From NCBI GenBank assembly GCA_041685045.1, contig JAWLGP010000004.1:62001-126000 (forward strand): a stretch of 64,000 nt of DNA, written 5' to 3'. Source of the stretch: Thiohalomonas sp041685045 (GTDB taxonomy: Bacteria > Pseudomonadota > Gammaproteobacteria > Thiohalomonadales > Thiohalomonadaceae). The translations under genes and the position numbers were made by a program. The notes beneath the pieces were generated by a model. The model did no database searches. It was not told the DNA's origin and saw only the letters and a list, made by a program, of their open reading frames with translations. Of this stretch, positions 46,042 to 54,295 are shown piece after piece (within the stretch, counting starts at the first letter, position 1; each line of letters begins with the position of its first letter).

Positions 46042-47403
46042 TCACCCGGCCAAGCGGGCCAGGTCGTTGTAAAAGGCCAAAGTCATCAAAGCGATAATAA
46101 CGGCAATCCCAAGCCGTTGTCCGAAGGCTTCGGTGCGTTCCGACACCGGTCTCCCCTTGACTGCCTCCACCAGGTAAAACATCAAATGTCCCCCATCCAG
46201 GACCGGGATCGGGAGCAGATTCAAGACGCCCAGGCTGATACTAACAATTGCCAGGAACGATAGGAATCGGGCGAAGCCATCCAATGCCGACTCGCGGGCG
46301 AAGCGGGCGATGGTGATCGGGCCACTGATGTTCTCGACCGAGGCCCGACCCACGATCATTTCACCCAGCATGCGCAGGGTCAGAACGGACATTTCCCAGG
46401 TCTTGGCCACGGACGAAGTGGCTGCCTCTAGCGGCCCGTAACGCCATTCCGCCCGATACGGCTTCAATTCCTGCGGATCGGCGCCGACCGCGGCGCCGAT
46501 TCGTCCGATGCGCCCCTCCTCGGTATCGACCGCCTCCGGCCTAACCGCGATCTCCAGCCGTTCGCCATTTCGCATCACGACGACGGGGACCGGCTCTCCC
46601 GGATGCTCGCGAATGCGCCCGATAAACCCCTCCACATCGTCCACCGGATGGCCGGCCACCTGTAACGGACGGTCGCCGGCCTGCAGGCCGGCCCGATCCG
46701 CCGGTGATCCGGGCGTTATCTCGCCGATGACCGGCTGAACTTTCGGCTGATAAGGACGCAACCCGATGCGGGCGATGACTTCGTGCGGCTTCAGGTCCGG
46801 CCCAGGATGCGACAACTCGAGCTGCGTCTGCCGCGTGCCGCCTTCGGCCGACTCCACCTGGACACGGAGTTCCCCGCCCACCAGCGCCGTAGGCAACAAC
46901 CGCTCCAGCACGGCATCCCAGGTCGGGGTCCGCTCACCGTTCACGGCGATAATCTGCTGCCCGGAACGCAATCCTGCCCGGTCTGCCGGCGAACCTTCGA
47001 CGATCTCGCCGACAAGGGGAGTGAGTCCCGGGATACCGCTGATGAACATCAGCCAAAACGCCGCGATGGCGAGCAGGAAGTTGAAGAGTGGCCCGGCAAC
47101 GACGATCGCGAACCGCTTGGCGACCCGTTGACGATTGAAGGCGCGGTGCAACTCCTCCGCCGGCACCTCCCCTTCCCGTTCATCCAGCATCTTTACGTAG
47201 CCGCCAAGCGGTACGCCGGCGATCACGTATTCAGTGCCATCGGCCCCCTGGCGGCGCCACAAGGGCTTGCCGAAGCCGACCGAAAACCGCAGAACCTTCA
47301 CCCCCATCTTGCGGGCGACCCAGAAGTGGCCGAACTCGTGCACCGTGATCAGCAACCCGAGCACGACCGCCAGCGCCAACAGTGATCCGAAAAATTCGGT
47401 CAT
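46042..47403 (-). CDS. rseP: Site-2 intramembrane protease RseP
   Basis: Zinc metalloprotease that cleaves RseA in the sigma-E envelope stress cascade and removes signal peptide remnants. 453 residues. The active site HEFGHFWVARKMG lies in the first helix; two PDZ domains (GLRSGQQIIAVNGERTPTWD and GLQAGDRPLQVAGHPVDD) follow; the third zinc ligand is in the LNLLPIPVLDGGHLMFYLVE motif. It overlaps dxr by 4 bases. Confidence 0.96.
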   Translation of the reverse strand: MTEFFGSLLALAVVLGLLITVHEFGHFWVARKMGVKVLRFSVGFGKPLWRRQGADGTEYVIAGVPLGGYVKMLDEREGEVPAEELHRAFNRQRVAKRFAIVVAGPLFNFLLAIAAFWLMFISGIPGLTPLVGEIVEGSPADRAGLRSGQQIIAVNGERTPTWDAVLERLLPTALVGGELRVQVESAEGGTRQTQLELSHPGPDLKPHEVIARIGLRPYQPKVQPVIGEITPGSPADRAGLQAGDRPLQVAGHPVDDVEGFIGRIREHPGEPVPVVVMRNGERLEIAVRPEAVDTEEGRIGRIGAAVGADPQELKPYRAEWRYGPLEAATSSVAKTWEMSVLTLRMLGEMIVGRASVENISGPITIARFARESALDGFARFLSFLAIVSISLGVLNLLPIPVLDGGHLMFYLVEAVKGRPVSERTEAFGQRLGIAVIIALMTLAFYNDLARLAG

Positions 47404-48593
47404 GACGCGGCAACGGGGCGCAGTTGGCCGATCAGCTCCAGCGCTACCTCCCGCGCAGCGGCGTCCGCCTCGCAGATGGTCTCCAGACTGTCCGCCTGAC
47501 GCACCGGGATCCGTTCCAGTGCGCCCTCGACGATTCGGGCGATGTGCGTGAACCGGATGGCGTCCCCGAGGAATGCCTCGACCGCGATCTCATTGGCGGC
47601 ATTCAATATGGCGGGCGCGGTACCACCGGCGTCCATGGCCTCGTAGGCCAGGCGCAGACAGGGGAAGCGCTGCAGATCGGGGGGCTCGAAGTCGAGTCGT
47701 GCCACCGCGAACATGTCCAGTGGCGCCACGCCGGAGGTGATCCGCTCCGGCCAGGCCAGGGCATGGGCAATGGGCGTACGCATGTCGGGGTTGCCCAGCT
47801 GGGCCAGCACCGAACCGTCCACGTACGACACCATGGAGTGAATCACGCTCTGTGGATGCAGTACCACCTGGATACGCTCGGTCCCCGTGTTGAAAAGCCA
47901 GCAGGCCTCAATCACCTCGAGACCCTTATTCATCATTGTGGCCGAATCCACCGAGATCTTGCGACCCATCGACCAGTTCGGGTGTGCCACCGCCTGGGCC
48001 GGCGTCACCGCTTCGAGCTGCCCGAGCGGCAGCGTACGGAACGGTCCCCCGGAGGCGGTGAGCAGAATTCGCTCGACCCCGACCTCGCTCAGGCCTCCCG
48101 CGAACCGCGGCGGCATACACTGGAAGATCGCATTGTGTTCACTGTCGATGGGCAGCAGTTCGGCTCCGGCCCGACGCACCTCTTCCATGAAGAGCTGCCC
48201 GGACATGACCAACGCCTCCTTGTTGGCCAGCAGCACCCGCTTGCCGGCTCGTGCCGCCGCCAGCGTCGGCGGAAGACCGGCGGCGCCGACGATGGCCGCA
48301 ATGACATAGTCCACTTCCGGCAGGGCCGAGACCGTTTCCAGCCCCTCGACCCCGGCCAGCACCTCGATCTCCGGCGCTTCGGCGCGCAACTTCCGCGCCA
48401 GCTCTGCGGCGGCGACTTCATCCGCCATGACGGCATAGCGCGGCCGGTGCGTCAGGCACTGCTGATGGAGGCGGTCAACCTGCGCATTCGCGGTCAAGGC
48501 CACCACCCGATAGCGATCGGGATGGCGCGCGAGCACATCCAGTGTCGACACCCCGATGGAGCCGGTGGCACCCAGTACGGTCACGCCAATCAT
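47400..48593 (-). CDS. dxr: 1-deoxy-D-xylulose 5-phosphate reductoisomerase
   Basis: Second step of the MEP isoprenoid pathway (397 residues). NADPH-binding GATGSIGVSTLDVL at the N-terminus, LANKEALVMSG, the metal/substrate motif PIDSEHNAIFQC, TASGGPFRT and NWSMGRKISVDSATMMNKGLE are all intact. It overlaps cdsA upstream and rseP downstream by 4 bases each, so the run is one transcription unit. Confidence 0.97.
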   Translation of the reverse strand: MIGVTVLGATGSIGVSTLDVLARHPDRYRVVALTANAQVDRLHQQCLTHRPRYAVMADEVAAAELARKLRAEAPEIEVLAGVEGLETVSALPEVDYVIAAIVGAAGLPPTLAAARAGKRVLLANKEALVMSGQLFMEEVRRAGAELLPIDSEHNAIFQCMPPRFAGGLSEVGVERILLTASGGPFRTLPLGQLEAVTPAQAVAHPNWSMGRKISVDSATMMNKGLEVIEACWLFNTGTERIQVVLHPQSVIHSMVSYVDGSVLAQLGNPDMRTPIAHALAWPERITSGVAPLDMFAVARLDFEPPDLQRFPCLRLAYEAMDAGGTAPAILNAANEIAVEAFLGDAIRFTHIARIVEGALERIPVRQADSLETICEADAAAREVALELIGQLRPVAAS

Positions 48594-49408
48594 GCCAATC
48601 TCCCCAGCCCGTACAGCCCGAGCGCGAAGATCGGCGCGGCGGCGGTCAGGCTGTCAATACGATCCAGTATGCCGCCATGGCCCGGCAACAACCCGCCACT
48701 ATCCTTCACGTCCATAAGCCGTTTGAACATGCTTTCCGCGAGGTCACCCAGGACTGAAAAGGCGATGGTGACGAGCACCAGCAGCAGGAATGCCGGCAGG
48801 CCGCCGAGCGGCTCCAGCCAGATGCCGCCCACCGACGCCACCAGCAGTGCGAACAGTGCGCCGCCACCGACGCCCTCCCAGGTCTTGCCGGGGCTGACCT
48901 GGGGCGCCAGCTTGTGGCGGCCGAACGCTCGTCCGGCGAAGTAGGCGCCGGTATCGGCCCCCCAGATTAGAAGCGCCAGCAGCAGCACAAAACCGGGGCC
49001 GGAGGGGGTCTGGTGGAGCACCACCAGCGACGCCCAGGCAGGAATCAGGACAAATAATCCGGCAGAGGCACGGGCGCCACGGTGCTCACGCCAGAACTCA
49101 CCGCCACCCGGGAAGCGCAAGATGCTGACCGTCGCCGCCAGCCACCACGCCAATCCGACCACGCCGACGGCCACCATGCTGTCGGGGTCATTCAGGAGAG
49201 GGAACAGCGCCAGCATGATGCACGGCAGGGCCACGGTGTAAGCGAGGCGCCCCCCTGTCCGCAGACCAATCAAGTTGGTCCATTCCCAGGCGCCCAGGGT
49301 GACGATGATCCCCAGCACCCCGGCAAACCAAATGCCAGGAAGCGCCAGGATTCCCCAAACCGCCAAAGGCGCGAGCACCAGTGCGGTAAGCACCCGTTGC
49401 CTAAGCAT
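48590..49408 (-). CDS. cdsA: Phosphatidate cytidylyltransferase
   Basis: Makes CDP-diacylglycerol, the precursor of all phospholipids, in the inner membrane. 272 residues from the ATG at 49408 (MLRQRVLTALVLAPLAVWG), with about eight helices. The CTP-transferase signature is present at the C-terminal third: VLGDLAESMFKRLMDVKDSG followed by LPGHGGILDRIDSL. The longer frame upstream lies inside uppS. It overlaps uppS by 8 bases. Confidence 0.95.
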   Translation of the reverse strand: MLRQRVLTALVLAPLAVWGILALPGIWFAGVLGIIVTLGAWEWTNLIGLRTGGRLAYTVALPCIMLALFPLLNDPDSMVAVGVVGLAWWLAATVSILRFPGGGEFWREHRGARASAGLFVLIPAWASLVVLHQTPSGPGFVLLLALLIWGADTGAYFAGRAFGRHKLAPQVSPGKTWEGVGGGALFALLVASVGGIWLEPLGGLPAFLLLVLVTIAFSVLGDLAESMFKRLMDVKDSGGLLPGHGGILDRIDSLTAAAPIFALGLYGLGRLA

Positions 49409-50162
49409 GCCCCGACTGCTCCACTTGATCGCCGGTACGGCCGAAGCGGCGCTGCCGTGCGCCGAAGGAGTCGAGAGCCGCCTCGAACGCCTCTTCATGG
49501 AACTCCGGCCACAGCAGCGGAGTGAAGTAGAGTTCCGTATAGGCGAGGTGCCAAAGCAGGAAATTGCTGATTCGCTGCTCGCCGCCGGTGCGGATGAAGA
49601 GATCCGGTTCGGGCAGTCCGTGCAGGACGGTGTGCTGCTCGATGAGTTCGGGAGTAATGGCGTCCGCCTGCAACTCCCCGGCGGCGACTGCGTTGGCGAG
49701 CCGGCGTACTGCCTGAGTGATATCCCAGCGCCCCCCGTAATTGGCCGCGACGTTCAAGATCAGCCCGCGGTTACCGCGGGTCAACGCCTCAGCCTTACGG
49801 ATCCGCTCCTGAAGTTCAGGGGCAAAGGCGCTGAGATCGCCGATGATGCGCAACTGCACACCATGCTCGTGCAGCTTGCGCACCTCCTTGTCGAGTGCCG
49901 TCATGAACAGGTTCATGAGCAGCCCGACCTCTTCCTTGGGCCGGCGCCAGTTTTCGCTGCTGAAGGCAAACAGGGTCAGCACTTCGATGCCGTGCCGGAG
50001 ACAACTGCGCACGGTCCGCCGCACCGATTCGAGCCCGGCGCGGTGTCCCGCGAAACGCGGCAGATGGCGGCGCTTGGCCCAGCGGCCGTTACCATCCATG
50101 ATGATCGCCACGTGCCGAGGCAGCCGCTCCCGTTTTTTGCTGTTGCGCGTGTCGTCGGCCAT
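49401..50162 (-). CDS. uppS: Undecaprenyl diphosphate synthase (cis-prenyltransferase)
   Basis: Builds the C55 lipid carrier used for peptidoglycan and for the polysaccharide island in this window. About 253 residues. The IMDGNGRWAKRR motif carries the catalytic Asp; GHRAGLESVRRTVR, TLFAFSSENWRRP and PDLFIRTGGEQRISNFLLWHLAYTELYF follow. No strong ribosome site is visible at either candidate start (50162 or 50189); 50162 fits family length better. Confidence 0.95.
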   Translation of the reverse strand: MADDTRNSKKRERLPRHVAIIMDGNGRWAKRRHLPRFAGHRAGLESVRRTVRSCLRHGIEVLTLFAFSSENWRRPKEEVGLLMNLFMTALDKEVRKLHEHGVQLRIIGDLSAFAPELQERIRKAEALTRGNRGLILNVAANYGGRWDITQAVRRLANAVAAGELQADAITPELIEQHTVLHGLPEPDLFIRTGGEQRISNFLLWHLAYTELYFTPLLWPEFHEEAFEAALDSFGARQRRFGRTGDQVEQSGHA

Positions 50163-50214
50163 AGGCTGGGCTGAAGTGAACGGCGGCATAAAGCGTAAAA
50201 GCCGTCGGCTGGCC

Positions 50215-50772
50215 TCAAATGGCCATCAGGTCCTTTTCTTTTTCTTCCAGAAGCTTGTCCACCTCGACAACGTACTTGTCGGTGAGCTTCTGAATCTCGT
50301 CGGTCGCCTTGCGTTCCTGATCCTCGGTGATTTCCTTCTCCTTGAGCAGGCTTTTCAGGTCGTTGTTGGCGTCGCGGCGAATGTTCCGGATCGCCACCTT
50401 CGCCCCTTCGCCCTCGTGGCGCACGAGCTTGACCATCTCGCGACGGCGCTCCTCGGTCAGCGGCGGCATCGGCACGCGGATTACGCTGCCGGAAGTGGCC
50501 GGGTTCAGCCCGAGGTCCGAGGTCAGAATGGCCTTCTCGACCTTCTGGACCATCGGCTTCTCCCACGGCGTCACGGTCAACGTGCGCGGGTCCTCGATAC
50601 CGACGTTGGCGACCTGGCTGAGCGGCACCTGGGAGCCGTAGTACTCGACGGTCACATGGTCAAGCAGGCTCGGGTGGGCCCGGCCGGTTCGCATCTTGGT
50701 CAGTTCCTGCCTCAGCGCGTCGATGCTCTTCTTCATCCGCGCTTCAGCGTCCTTTCTGATGTCGTTGATCAT
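50215..50772 (-). CDS. frr: Ribosome recycling factor
   Basis: Splits post-termination ribosomes with EF-G. 185 residues from MINDIRKDAEARMKKSIDAL, the standard length. The conserved LRTGRA-like motif appears as KMRTGRAHPSLLDHV, followed by VPLSQVANVGIEDPRTLTV. GGAGAG lies five bases before the ATG, which overlaps the pyrH stop (ATGA). Confidence 0.97.
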   Translation of the reverse strand: MINDIRKDAEARMKKSIDALRQELTKMRTGRAHPSLLDHVTVEYYGSQVPLSQVANVGIEDPRTLTVTPWEKPMVQKVEKAILTSDLGLNPATSGSVIRVPMPPLTEERRREMVKLVRHEGEGAKVAIRNIRRDANNDLKSLLKEKEITEDQERKATDEIQKLTDKYVVEVDKLLEEKEKDLMAI

Positions 50773-51509
50773 GCGCTCTCTCCACATTCAACCAACGTAC
50801 CTTCGTCTTCGCCGCGCATAATGCGCATCAGCGCGCCCGGCTTGTTCATGTCGAAGACACGCAGCGGCATGCCGTGCTCGCGGCAAAGTACGATGGCAGT
50901 CAGGTCCATTACCCCGAGATTCCGGGCGAGGACTTCATCATAGGTCAACCGTTGATAACGGGTGGCCGAAGGATCTTTCATCGGGTCGGCAGTGTAGACG
51001 CCGTCCACCTTGGTCGCCTTCAACACCAGGTCGGCACCGATCTCGATGCCGCGGAGGCTCGCAGCCGAATCGGTGGTGAAGAACGGGTTACCGGTACCGG
51101 CAGCAAAGATGCACACCCGCCCCTTTTCCAGATGCCGAATGGCGCGGCGCCGCACGTAATCCTCGCAGACCTGGTGGATTGCGATGGCCGACATCACCCG
51201 AACCTTCAGGCCGGCCTTTTCCAACCCATTCTGCACGCCCAGGGCATTGACCACCGTGGCGAGCATGCCCATCTGGTCGGCGGTGGCGCGCTCCATCCCT
51301 CCGGCCGCCAAACTGACGCCCCGGAAGATGTTGCCGCCACCGATCACCAGCCCAACCTGCACTCCGGCGTTCACCGCCTCGGCAACGTCGGCGGCAATAC
51401 GGGAGACCACCGCCGGGTCGATACCGAACCCCTGCTCGCCCATCAGCGCCTCGCCGCTGAGCTTGAGCAGGATCCGTTTGAACTTCGGTGTGCCGTCGGG
51501 ATCGTTCAT
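50769..51509 (-). CDS. pyrH: UMP kinase
   Basis: Hexameric bacterial UMP kinase making UDP (246 residues). KRILLKLSGEALMGEQGFGID is the N-terminal signature; GLVIGGGNIFRG, ATADQMGMLATVVNAL, FAAGTGNPFFTTDSAASLRG and LKATKVDGVYTADP are intact. It lies 4 bases downstream of tsf. Confidence 0.97.
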   Translation of the reverse strand: MNDPDGTPKFKRILLKLSGEALMGEQGFGIDPAVVSRIAADVAEAVNAGVQVGLVIGGGNIFRGVSLAAGGMERATADQMGMLATVVNALGVQNGLEKAGLKVRVMSAIAIHQVCEDYVRRRAIRHLEKGRVCIFAAGTGNPFFTTDSAASLRGIEIGADLVLKATKVDGVYTADPMKDPSATRYQRLTYDEVLARNLGVMDLTAIVLCREHGMPLRVFDMNKPGALMRIMRGEDEGTLVECGESA

Positions 51510-51513
51510 GCGC

Positions 51514-52395
51514 TTAGTTTCCGCGTGCCTGGGCCATCACTTCTTCGGCGAAGTTTTCTTTCTTCTTCTCGATCCCCTCGCCCACCTCGAAGCGGCGGAA
51601 GCCAACCACCTTGGCGCCCTTGTCCTTGAGCAGTTTTTCGACCGTGGTGTCCGGGTCCTTGACGAAAGGCTGGCCCAGCAGGGTCACTTCCTTCAAGTAC
51701 TTCTTGATACGGCCATCGACCATCTTTTCGACGATGTCGGCCGGCTTGCCGCTTTCGGCGGCCTGGGCGGCGAAGATTTCACGTTCCTTGGCGATCAGTT
51801 CAGCCGGCACCTGCTCTTCCGAGACGCACTCCGGACGGCTGGCCGCCACGTGCATGGCGATGCCGCGAGCCAGCTCTTCATCTCCGCCTTCCATCTCCAC
51901 CACGACGCCAATACGGGTGCCGTGCAGATAGGAGGCCAGATGGCCACTGGTCTGGAAAGCGACGAAACGGCGCACGCCCATGTTCTCGCCGAGCTTGGCG
52001 ATGATTTCGCGTGTGGCATCGGCGATCGACGCACCACCATCCTGCAGCGGCATCGCCAGCAGTGCATCGAGGTCATCCGGATTGCCGGCCAGAACACGTT
52101 CGGCCACGGCATTGGCAAAGGCCTGGAAGTCGTCGCCCTTGGCCACGAAGTCGGTTTCAGAGTTGACCTCGACCATGGCGGCACGCTTGCCGTCATCGGA
52201 GGACTTGATCACGATGAGGCCTTCGGCGGCGGTACGGCCAGCCTTCTTGTCGGCCTTGGCCATGCCGCTCTTGCGCATGAGTTCGATGGCGGCATCGATG
52301 TCGCCGTTGGTCTCGACCAGCGCCTTTTTGCACTCCATCATGCCGGCACCGGTTCGCTCGCGGAGTTCCTTAACCTGCGCAGCACTAATCGCCAT
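51514..52395 (-). CDS. tsf: Elongation factor Ts
   Basis: Nucleotide exchange factor for EF-Tu (293 residues). N-terminal UBA-like domain VKELRERTGAGMMECKKALVE, the EF-Tu contact motif SETDFVAKGDDF (TDFV core), and the C-terminal VTLLGQPFVKDPDTTVEKLL are present. It follows rpsB after a 112-base spacer that contains a strong hairpin. Confidence 0.97.
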   Translation of the reverse strand: MAISAAQVKELRERTGAGMMECKKALVETNGDIDAAIELMRKSGMAKADKKAGRTAAEGLIVIKSSDDGKRAAMVEVNSETDFVAKGDDFQAFANAVAERVLAGNPDDLDALLAMPLQDGGASIADATREIIAKLGENMGVRRFVAFQTSGHLASYLHGTRIGVVVEMEGGDEELARGIAMHVAASRPECVSEEQVPAELIAKEREIFAAQAAESGKPADIVEKMVDGRIKKYLKEVTLLGQPFVKDPDTTVEKLLKDKGAKVVGFRRFEVGEGIEKKKENFAEEVMAQARGN

Positions 52396-52462
52396 TGTGA
52401 ATTCCCCTAATCATTTTGCTGAACTTCAGGACGGCCCCGTGGCCGCCCCAGCGAATACTTTC

Positions 52463-52488
52463 AAAAAAGGGGGCAATGCCCCCTTTTT
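52463..52488 (-). terminator. Hairpin with A/T runs between rpsB and tsf
   Basis: Read on the minus strand: AAAAAGGGGGC, a 3-base loop, GCCCCC, then TTTTTT. The six-GC-pair stem extended by A-T pairs and followed by a T-run is a textbook intrinsic terminator. Since tsf is normally read through from rpsB, it probably acts as a partial terminator setting the S2:EF-Ts ratio. It is symmetrical and could also act on the plus strand. Confidence 0.8.
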
Positions 52489-52507
52489 CGTTTCGATGGT
52501 GGGCGAC

Positions 52508-53266
52508 TTACTCCGCCGCGCCGCCTTCGGCGCCCTCGGGCACTTCGACGAACTCGTCCTCGGTACCGGTGCCGACCTGCGGCAGGGACGAACGTCCTTC
52601 CAGGATGGCATTGGCGGCGCCGGTCACGTACAGGCTGATGGCGCGAATGGCGTCGTCATTGCCCGGGATGACGTAGTCGATGTTCTGCGGGTTGCAATTG
52701 GTGTCGACCACGGCCACGACCGGGATGCCCAGATTGCGGGCTTCCGAGACGGCATTCTTCTCGTGGTTGACGTCGATGACGAACATGGCATCGGGCAGGC
52801 CGGCCATGTCCTTGATGCCGCCGATCGAGCGCTGCAGTTTGTCCATCTCGCGGTGGCGCATCAGCTGCTCTTTCTTGGTCAGCTTGGCCATGGTGCCGTC
52901 CTGCTCCATGGCCTCAAGGTCCTTCAGGCGCTTGATGGACTGCTTGACGGTCTTGAAGTTGGTCAGCATGCCGCCGAGCCAGCGGTGGTTGACGTACGGC
53001 ATGCCGCAACGGTCCGCTTCCTGCTTGAGGAGGTCCCGGGCCTGGCGCTTGGTGCCGACGAACAGGACGGAGCCCTTGCCTGCGGCCAGTTTGCCCAGGA
53101 AGTTCATCGCATCGTTGTACAGCGGCAGCGTGTGTTCGAGATTGACGATGTGAATCTTGTTACGGTGACCGAAAATGTACGGAGCCATCTTCGGATTCCA
53201 GTAACGGGTCTGATGGCCGAAGTGAACGCCGGCCTCCAGCATTTGACGCATGGTGACATTTGCCAC
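52508..53266 (-). CDS. rpsB: 30S ribosomal protein S2
   Basis: 252 residues. MRQMLEAGVHFGHQTRYWNPKMAPYIFG is the classic N-terminus; YVNHRWLGGMLTNFKT and the C-terminal GIPVVAVVDTNCNPQNIDYVIPGNDDAIR are intact. A short acidic tail (GTEDEFVEVPEGAEGG) extends beyond E. coli S2. AGGAG precedes the ATG. Divergent from map. Confidence 0.98.
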   Translation of the reverse strand: MANVTMRQMLEAGVHFGHQTRYWNPKMAPYIFGHRNKIHIVNLEHTLPLYNDAMNFLGKLAAGKGSVLFVGTKRQARDLLKQEADRCGMPYVNHRWLGGMLTNFKTVKQSIKRLKDLEAMEQDGTMAKLTKKEQLMRHREMDKLQRSIGGIKDMAGLPDAMFVIDVNHEKNAVSEARNLGIPVVAVVDTNCNPQNIDYVIPGNDDAIRAISLYVTGAANAILEGRSSLPQVGTGTEDEFVEVPEGAEGGAAE

Positions 53267-53276
53267 GAATTAACTC

Positions 53277-53345
53277 CTTTGATATTACGGGTTTGAACCT
53301 CCACGCACCCTCGGTTGCCAACCCCTTTCGGGGCACCCGGACTCC
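53277..53345 (-). promoter_or_regulatory. Candidate S2-binding leader of rpsB mRNA
   Basis: On the minus strand the untranslated leader contains GGGTGCCCCGAAAGGGGTTG with a stable CCCC/GGGG stem, followed by GGCAACCGAGGGTGCGTGGA. This resembles the conserved leader bound by S2 for feedback control in gammaproteobacteria. Called by resemblance and position only. Confidence 0.55.
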
Positions 53346-53411
53346 CGTGACGGTGCGTGTGCGGATTTACGGCCTCTCGGCCGCTTTTCGGTTTGCCTGC
53401 GAAAGCTGCGC

Positions 53412-53440
53412 TTTATACCATAACCGCCGCGGCACAACAA
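53412..53440 (-). promoter_or_regulatory. Predicted sigma-70 promoter for rpsB
   Basis: On the minus strand TTGTTG (53440-53435) and TATAAA (53417-53412) are separated by 17 bases, the ideal spacing. It lies about 145 bases before the rpsB ATG, leaving room for the leader structure. Confidence 0.65.
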
Positions 53441-53522
53441 TTGCTGCGACCCGCTTCGGCGTCATTCCACCGGCGCCGAGGCGCGGTGCAACTGCAGAGA
53501 CAATCCTTGGAAAAACAATCAT

Positions 53523-54293
53523 ATGCCAATAGAAATTAAGACTCCGGAAGAGATCGAAAAGATGCGTGTAGCCGGTCGCCTCGCTGCCGATGTGCTGGAG
53601 ATGATCGCCCCGCACGTGCAGCCCGGGGTCACTACCGGCGAGCTGGATCGCATCTGCCACGACTATATCGTCAACGAGCAGCAGGCGATCCCCGCCCCCC
53701 TCAACTACCACGGTTTTCCGAAGTCTATCTGCACCTCGGTCAATCACCAGGTCTGCCACGGCATCCCGAGTGAGGACAAGGCCCTGAAGCGGGGCGACAT
53801 CGTCAACGTGGACATCACCGTGATCAAGGACGGCTTCCACGGCGACACCAGCATGATGTTCTTCGTCGGCGAACCCTCGGTGAGGGCGGAGCGGCTGGTA
53901 CGGGTCGCCCGCGAAGCGATGGTCGTCGGTATCCGCGCGGTCCGTCCCGGTGTCCGGCTGGGCGACATCGGCCATGCCATTCAAACCCATGCCGAGGCGG
54001 AGGGTTTCTCGGTGGTGCGTGAATACTGTGGCCACGGCATCGGTCGCCAGTTCCATGAGGAGCCGCAGGTCCTGCACTACGGCAATCCGGGCACGGGCGT
54101 AACCCTGCAACCCGGCATGACCTTCACCATCGAACCGATGATCAATGCCGGCAAGCGCCACATCAAGCTGCTTGGCGACAAATGGACGGTGGTGACCAAG
54201 GATCGCTCCCTGTCGGCCCAATGGGAGCACACCATCTTGGTGACGGAGGACGGCTACGAGGTACTGACCCTGCGCCGCGGCGAGGAAATCTGA
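53523..54293 (+). CDS. map: Methionine aminopeptidase, type I
   Basis: Removes N-terminal Met from nascent proteins. 256 residues. Metal ligands of the pita-bread fold are visible: Asp in VNVDITVIKDGFHGDTSMMF (two), His in EYCGHGIGRQFHEEP, Glu in FTIEPM and Glu in QWEHTILVTEDG. Divergent from rpsB, the usual arrangement. The stop is 2 bases before the glnD start. Confidence 0.98.
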   Translation: MPIEIKTPEEIEKMRVAGRLAADVLEMIAPHVQPGVTTGELDRICHDYIVNEQQAIPAPLNYHGFPKSICTSVNHQVCHGIPSEDKALKRGDIVNVDITVIKDGFHGDTSMMFFVGEPSVRAERLVRVAREAMVVGIRAVRPGVRLGDIGHAIQTHAEAEGFSVVREYCGHGIGRQFHEEPQVLHYGNPGTGVTLQPGMTFTIEPMINAGKRHIKLLGDKWTVVTKDRSLSAQWEHTILVTEDGYEVLTLRRGEEI

Positions 54294-54295
54294 GG

